Assembly (NCBI RefSeq): GCF_008107725.1
Contig: NZ_VIRN01000068.1
Coordinates: 1-64,000 of the forward strand
Length of the DNA stretch: 64,000 bases
Source: Marinobacter sp. BW6
GTDB lineage: Bacteria; Pseudomonadota; Gammaproteobacteria; Pseudomonadales; Oleiphilaceae
Reading direction: 5' to 3'
Within the stretch, counting starts at the first letter, position 1; each line of letters opens with the position of its first letter. This document shows, piece after piece, positions 62,262 to 64,000 of this stretch. The notes under the pieces are model-generated. The model did not search any database and was not told the origin of the DNA. It was given only the letters and a program-made list of their open reading frames with translations. The translations under genes were made by a program, and so were the position numbers.

Positions 62262-63068
62262 TCATGCCTCTTTTTGCGCCTGAATGGTCAAGACTGGCAT
62301 GGTGAATTCAACAGCTCCGCTATCGGTCACGAAGCTGCGGAACGCCACTTCAGCCTCGCTGGCCAGTCTTTCAAACTGCGCATCATTTAGTAGGCCCCCG
62401 AGGGTAAAAACACAGGCGCGTTCAGTCGAGATCATGTCGCCGATGGTGTCGAATCTCACTGTGCCCAGCTGTTGTTTGATTCGGGCATCGGGGATACCCG
62501 CCTGCTGTGAAAGTTCGCACAGTTGGTCCGGGTTACCGGCACTGAACGGGGCTCTGAAATGCTCGGCGATGTCGGTACCAAACAAGCTGTTCAATACCTC
62601 GGCAAACACCGCATAGCCCGGCGAACGGTGCACTCCATCGCATACGGCAACCAGGAGTGTTCCTCCCGGCTTGAGCACGCGCCACATTTCTGCCAGCCCT
62701 TTTGCGCGGGCGTCAAAAAACATCAGGGCAAACTGGCTCACAACGGTGTCAAAGCTGGCATCGGCAAACGGCAGCTTTTCGGCCGGAGCCTGGCGCCAGG
62801 CTATTCTCGGGCGCTGTTGCCGGGCCACTGTTAGCATTTCCGGGTTGATATCCACCCCAGTGACGCATTCATCACCAACGATATCAGCGGCGGCTGAAGC
62901 CAACACGCCGGTGCCGCAGCCTACATCAAGCACGGCTGTGCTTCTGCGCAGGTTGGCCTGTACCGCCAGTCTTGGGCCCCATTGGCCAAATAATGCAGGT
63001 ACAAACTGTTGGTGATAGATTGAAGCAGGGCTTGGAGGGTTGATTTCCACGTTGCTTAGTGAGGACAT
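62262..63068 (-). CDS. Class I SAM-dependent methyltransferase
   Basis: The 268-residue protein has the SAM-binding motif VLDVGCGTGVLAS (about 48-60), the acidic motif VTGVDINPEML and a UbiE-like segment MWRVLKPGGTLLVAV. It is a soluble methyltransferase of unknown substrate. AAGGAG lies six bases before the ATG. The gene diverges from an AraC-family gene with 72 bp between starts, so that regulator may control it. Confidence 0.88.
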   Translation of the reverse strand: MSSLSNVEINPPSPASIYHQQFVPALFGQWGPRLAVQANLRRSTAVLDVGCGTGVLASAAADIVGDECVTGVDINPEMLTVARQQRPRIAWRQAPAEKLPFADASFDTVVSQFALMFFDARAKGLAEMWRVLKPGGTLLVAVCDGVHRSPGYAVFAEVLNSLFGTDIAEHFRAPFSAGNPDQLCELSQQAGIPDARIKQQLGTVRFDTIGDMISTERACVFTLGGLLNDAQFERLASEAEVAFRSFVTDSGAVEFTMPVLTIQAQKEA

Positions 63069-63140
63069 GACAGTCTCCTTTTTCCATCTTCGGATCTCAA
63101 TGGTGATCCGCTTCCCTTACATCAGATGCTAGGGAATACC

Positions 63141-64000
63141 ATGAAAAGGAACCATAACCCGTCGTCCGATTCACTTGCCCAAACGTCCGGGACGGCAGAG
63201 GTTGTGGATGCGCTCATCTCCAATGTGCTTGAGAACATCCGCCTGCAGGGAGCCGTGTTTTTTGCCTGGCAACCCAGCTGGCCTTTTGCTACCGGGGTCC
63301 CCAGCGAGTGCCATTTTCGGGATCTGATTCTGCCGTCGTCTGATCAGGTGATCTCATACCATATCGTGGTGGAAGGGCCCTGCTGGGCGACGGTGGAGGG
63401 TGAAAAGCCGGTCAGGCTGGAAGGTGGCGACATTCTTCTGGTGCCGCACGGCGATGCCTACGCCATTTCGGATCAACCCCGGGGGCCTTCTGACCAGGAT
63501 ATAGAACCCGCCCAGCAGTTTTTTGCGATGATGGCGGCCGGTGAGTTGCCCCTGGTGATCCAAGACGGCGGTGGCGGGCCCGGACAAAGCCAACTGGTCT
63601 GCGGCTTTCTGGGCTGCGATCGTCATCCCTGGAATCCACTGCTTGAAGGATTGCCCCGCTTCATCGTGCTTTCACGCTCGGCCCTGCATGGCCCGATCAA
63701 TGATCTGATTGATATTGTGCTCCGGGAATGCGGCCACCCCGGGGCCGGCAGCCGATCCATGATGCGGCGGCTGGGAGAGTTGTTATTCATTGAAGTCATC
63801 CGGCAGTTTTTGCAACACCAGGGCCTGGCCAACAACCCCTGGATGCGGGGGCTTGCGGACCCACTGGTAGGAAAAAGCCTGTCGTTGCTCCATGGCCGAA
63901 TCGCGGAAACCTGGACACTTGAAAAACTGGCCAGCGAAGTGAATTGTTCCCGGTCCGTTCTCGCCGAGCGATTTAGCCGGGTAATTGGGGTGCCGCCCAT
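63141..64000 (+). CDS. AraC-family transcriptional regulator (3' end cut by window edge)
   Basis: An open frame starts with ATG at 63141 (AGGGA five bases upstream) and runs 286 codons to the window end without a stop. The N-terminal part is a cupin-type ligand domain (about 25-180; VRLEGGDILLVPHGDAY) of the type found in AraC regulators. From about residue 250 the first AraC helix-turn-helix appears (WTLEKLASEVNCSRSVLAERF), followed by VIGVPP. The last helix-turn-helix residues lie outside the window. It diverges from the methyltransferase gene, its possible target. Confidence 0.88.
   Translation, partial: MKRNHNPSSDSLAQTSGTAEVVDALISNVLENIRLQGAVFFAWQPSWPFATGVPSECHFRDLILPSSDQVISYHIVVEGPCWATVEGEKPVRLEGGDILLVPHGDAYAISDQPRGPSDQDIEPAQQFFAMMAAGELPLVIQDGGGGPGQSQLVCGFLGCDRHPWNPLLEGLPRFIVLSRSALHGPINDLIDIVLRECGHPGAGSRSMMRRLGELLFIEVIRQFLQHQGLANNPWMRGLADPLVGKSLSLLHGRIAETWTLEKLASEVNCSRSVLAERFSRVIGVPP

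Overview
The window reads as a chromosomal segment of a marine gammaproteobacterium, most likely Marinobacter or a close relative. This rests on protein-level resemblance, the dense GC-rich coding, the many acyl-CoA dehydrogenases and TRAP/sodium-coupled transporters, and the very large c-di-GMP/two-component gene set. No rRNA, tRNA, CRISPR array or prophage was seen. The only mobile DNA is the tail of an IS3-family element at the left edge.

Left part (1-4.9 kb): IS3 remnant, a 1-Cys peroxiredoxin, a sodium:alanine-type symporter, a CBS-pair protein and S-formylglutathione hydrolase. Then comes the main signalling locus (about 3.8-18.8 kb, all on the minus strand). Read in transcription order it encodes a histidine kinase, REC-HD-GYP, REC-coiled coil, an MglA-type small GTPase, a second histidine kinase, a REC-GspE/PilB-type ATPase fusion, a membrane multi-PAS kinase, an Rcp1-type regulator, a REC-PAS-LOV-GGDEF-EAL-REC protein and a degenerate HD-GYP protein. 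Most junctions overlap or touch, so this looks like one transcription unit. It joins phosphorelay, blue light, c-di-GMP and a polarity-type GTPase to a secretion/pilus-type motor ATPase. A FixJ/LuxR-type regulator and a diguanylate cyclase lie just upstream and diverge from each other.

Middle part (21-31 kb): MATE and EamA transporters, an Aer-like PAS chemoreceptor, an NSS-family sodium symporter, a small exported protein of unknown function, and a complete TRAP transporter whose binding-protein gene is separated from the permease genes by a strong hairpin.

Catabolic part (31-50.5 kb): a plus-strand operon (thioesterase, ACAD10/11-like acyl-CoA dehydrogenase, SDR, APH-like kinase, acyl-CoA ligase) resembling the lva-type 4-hydroxyacid pathway. 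It faces a minus-strand set made of a two-subunit (PimC/PimD-like) acyl-CoA dehydrogenase and a glutaryl-CoA dehydrogenase. Next come a polytopic membrane protein, a GhrA-like reductase, an IclR regulator, a bifunctional hydratase/3-hydroxyacyl-CoA dehydrogenase, a thiolase, a zinc alcohol dehydrogenase, an aldehyde dehydrogenase and a TetR regulator. Together they could oxidise an alcohol or hydroxy acid to an acid, activate it, and degrade it by beta-oxidation. REP-like palindromes and TGTTTC/GAAACA inverted repeats occur between these genes.

Right part (50.7-64 kb): an exported methionine-rich repeat protein, an OmpR/EnvZ-type two-component pair and an exported MsrA-MsrB fusion, which together suggest a periplasmic oxidant-defence module. 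Then come a DnaQ-type exonuclease with a cNMP/CBS/DUF294 protein, and a cobalamin riboswitch followed by btuB-btuF-btuC-btuD. A SAM methyltransferase and a divergent AraC-family regulator, cut by the window edge, end the window.
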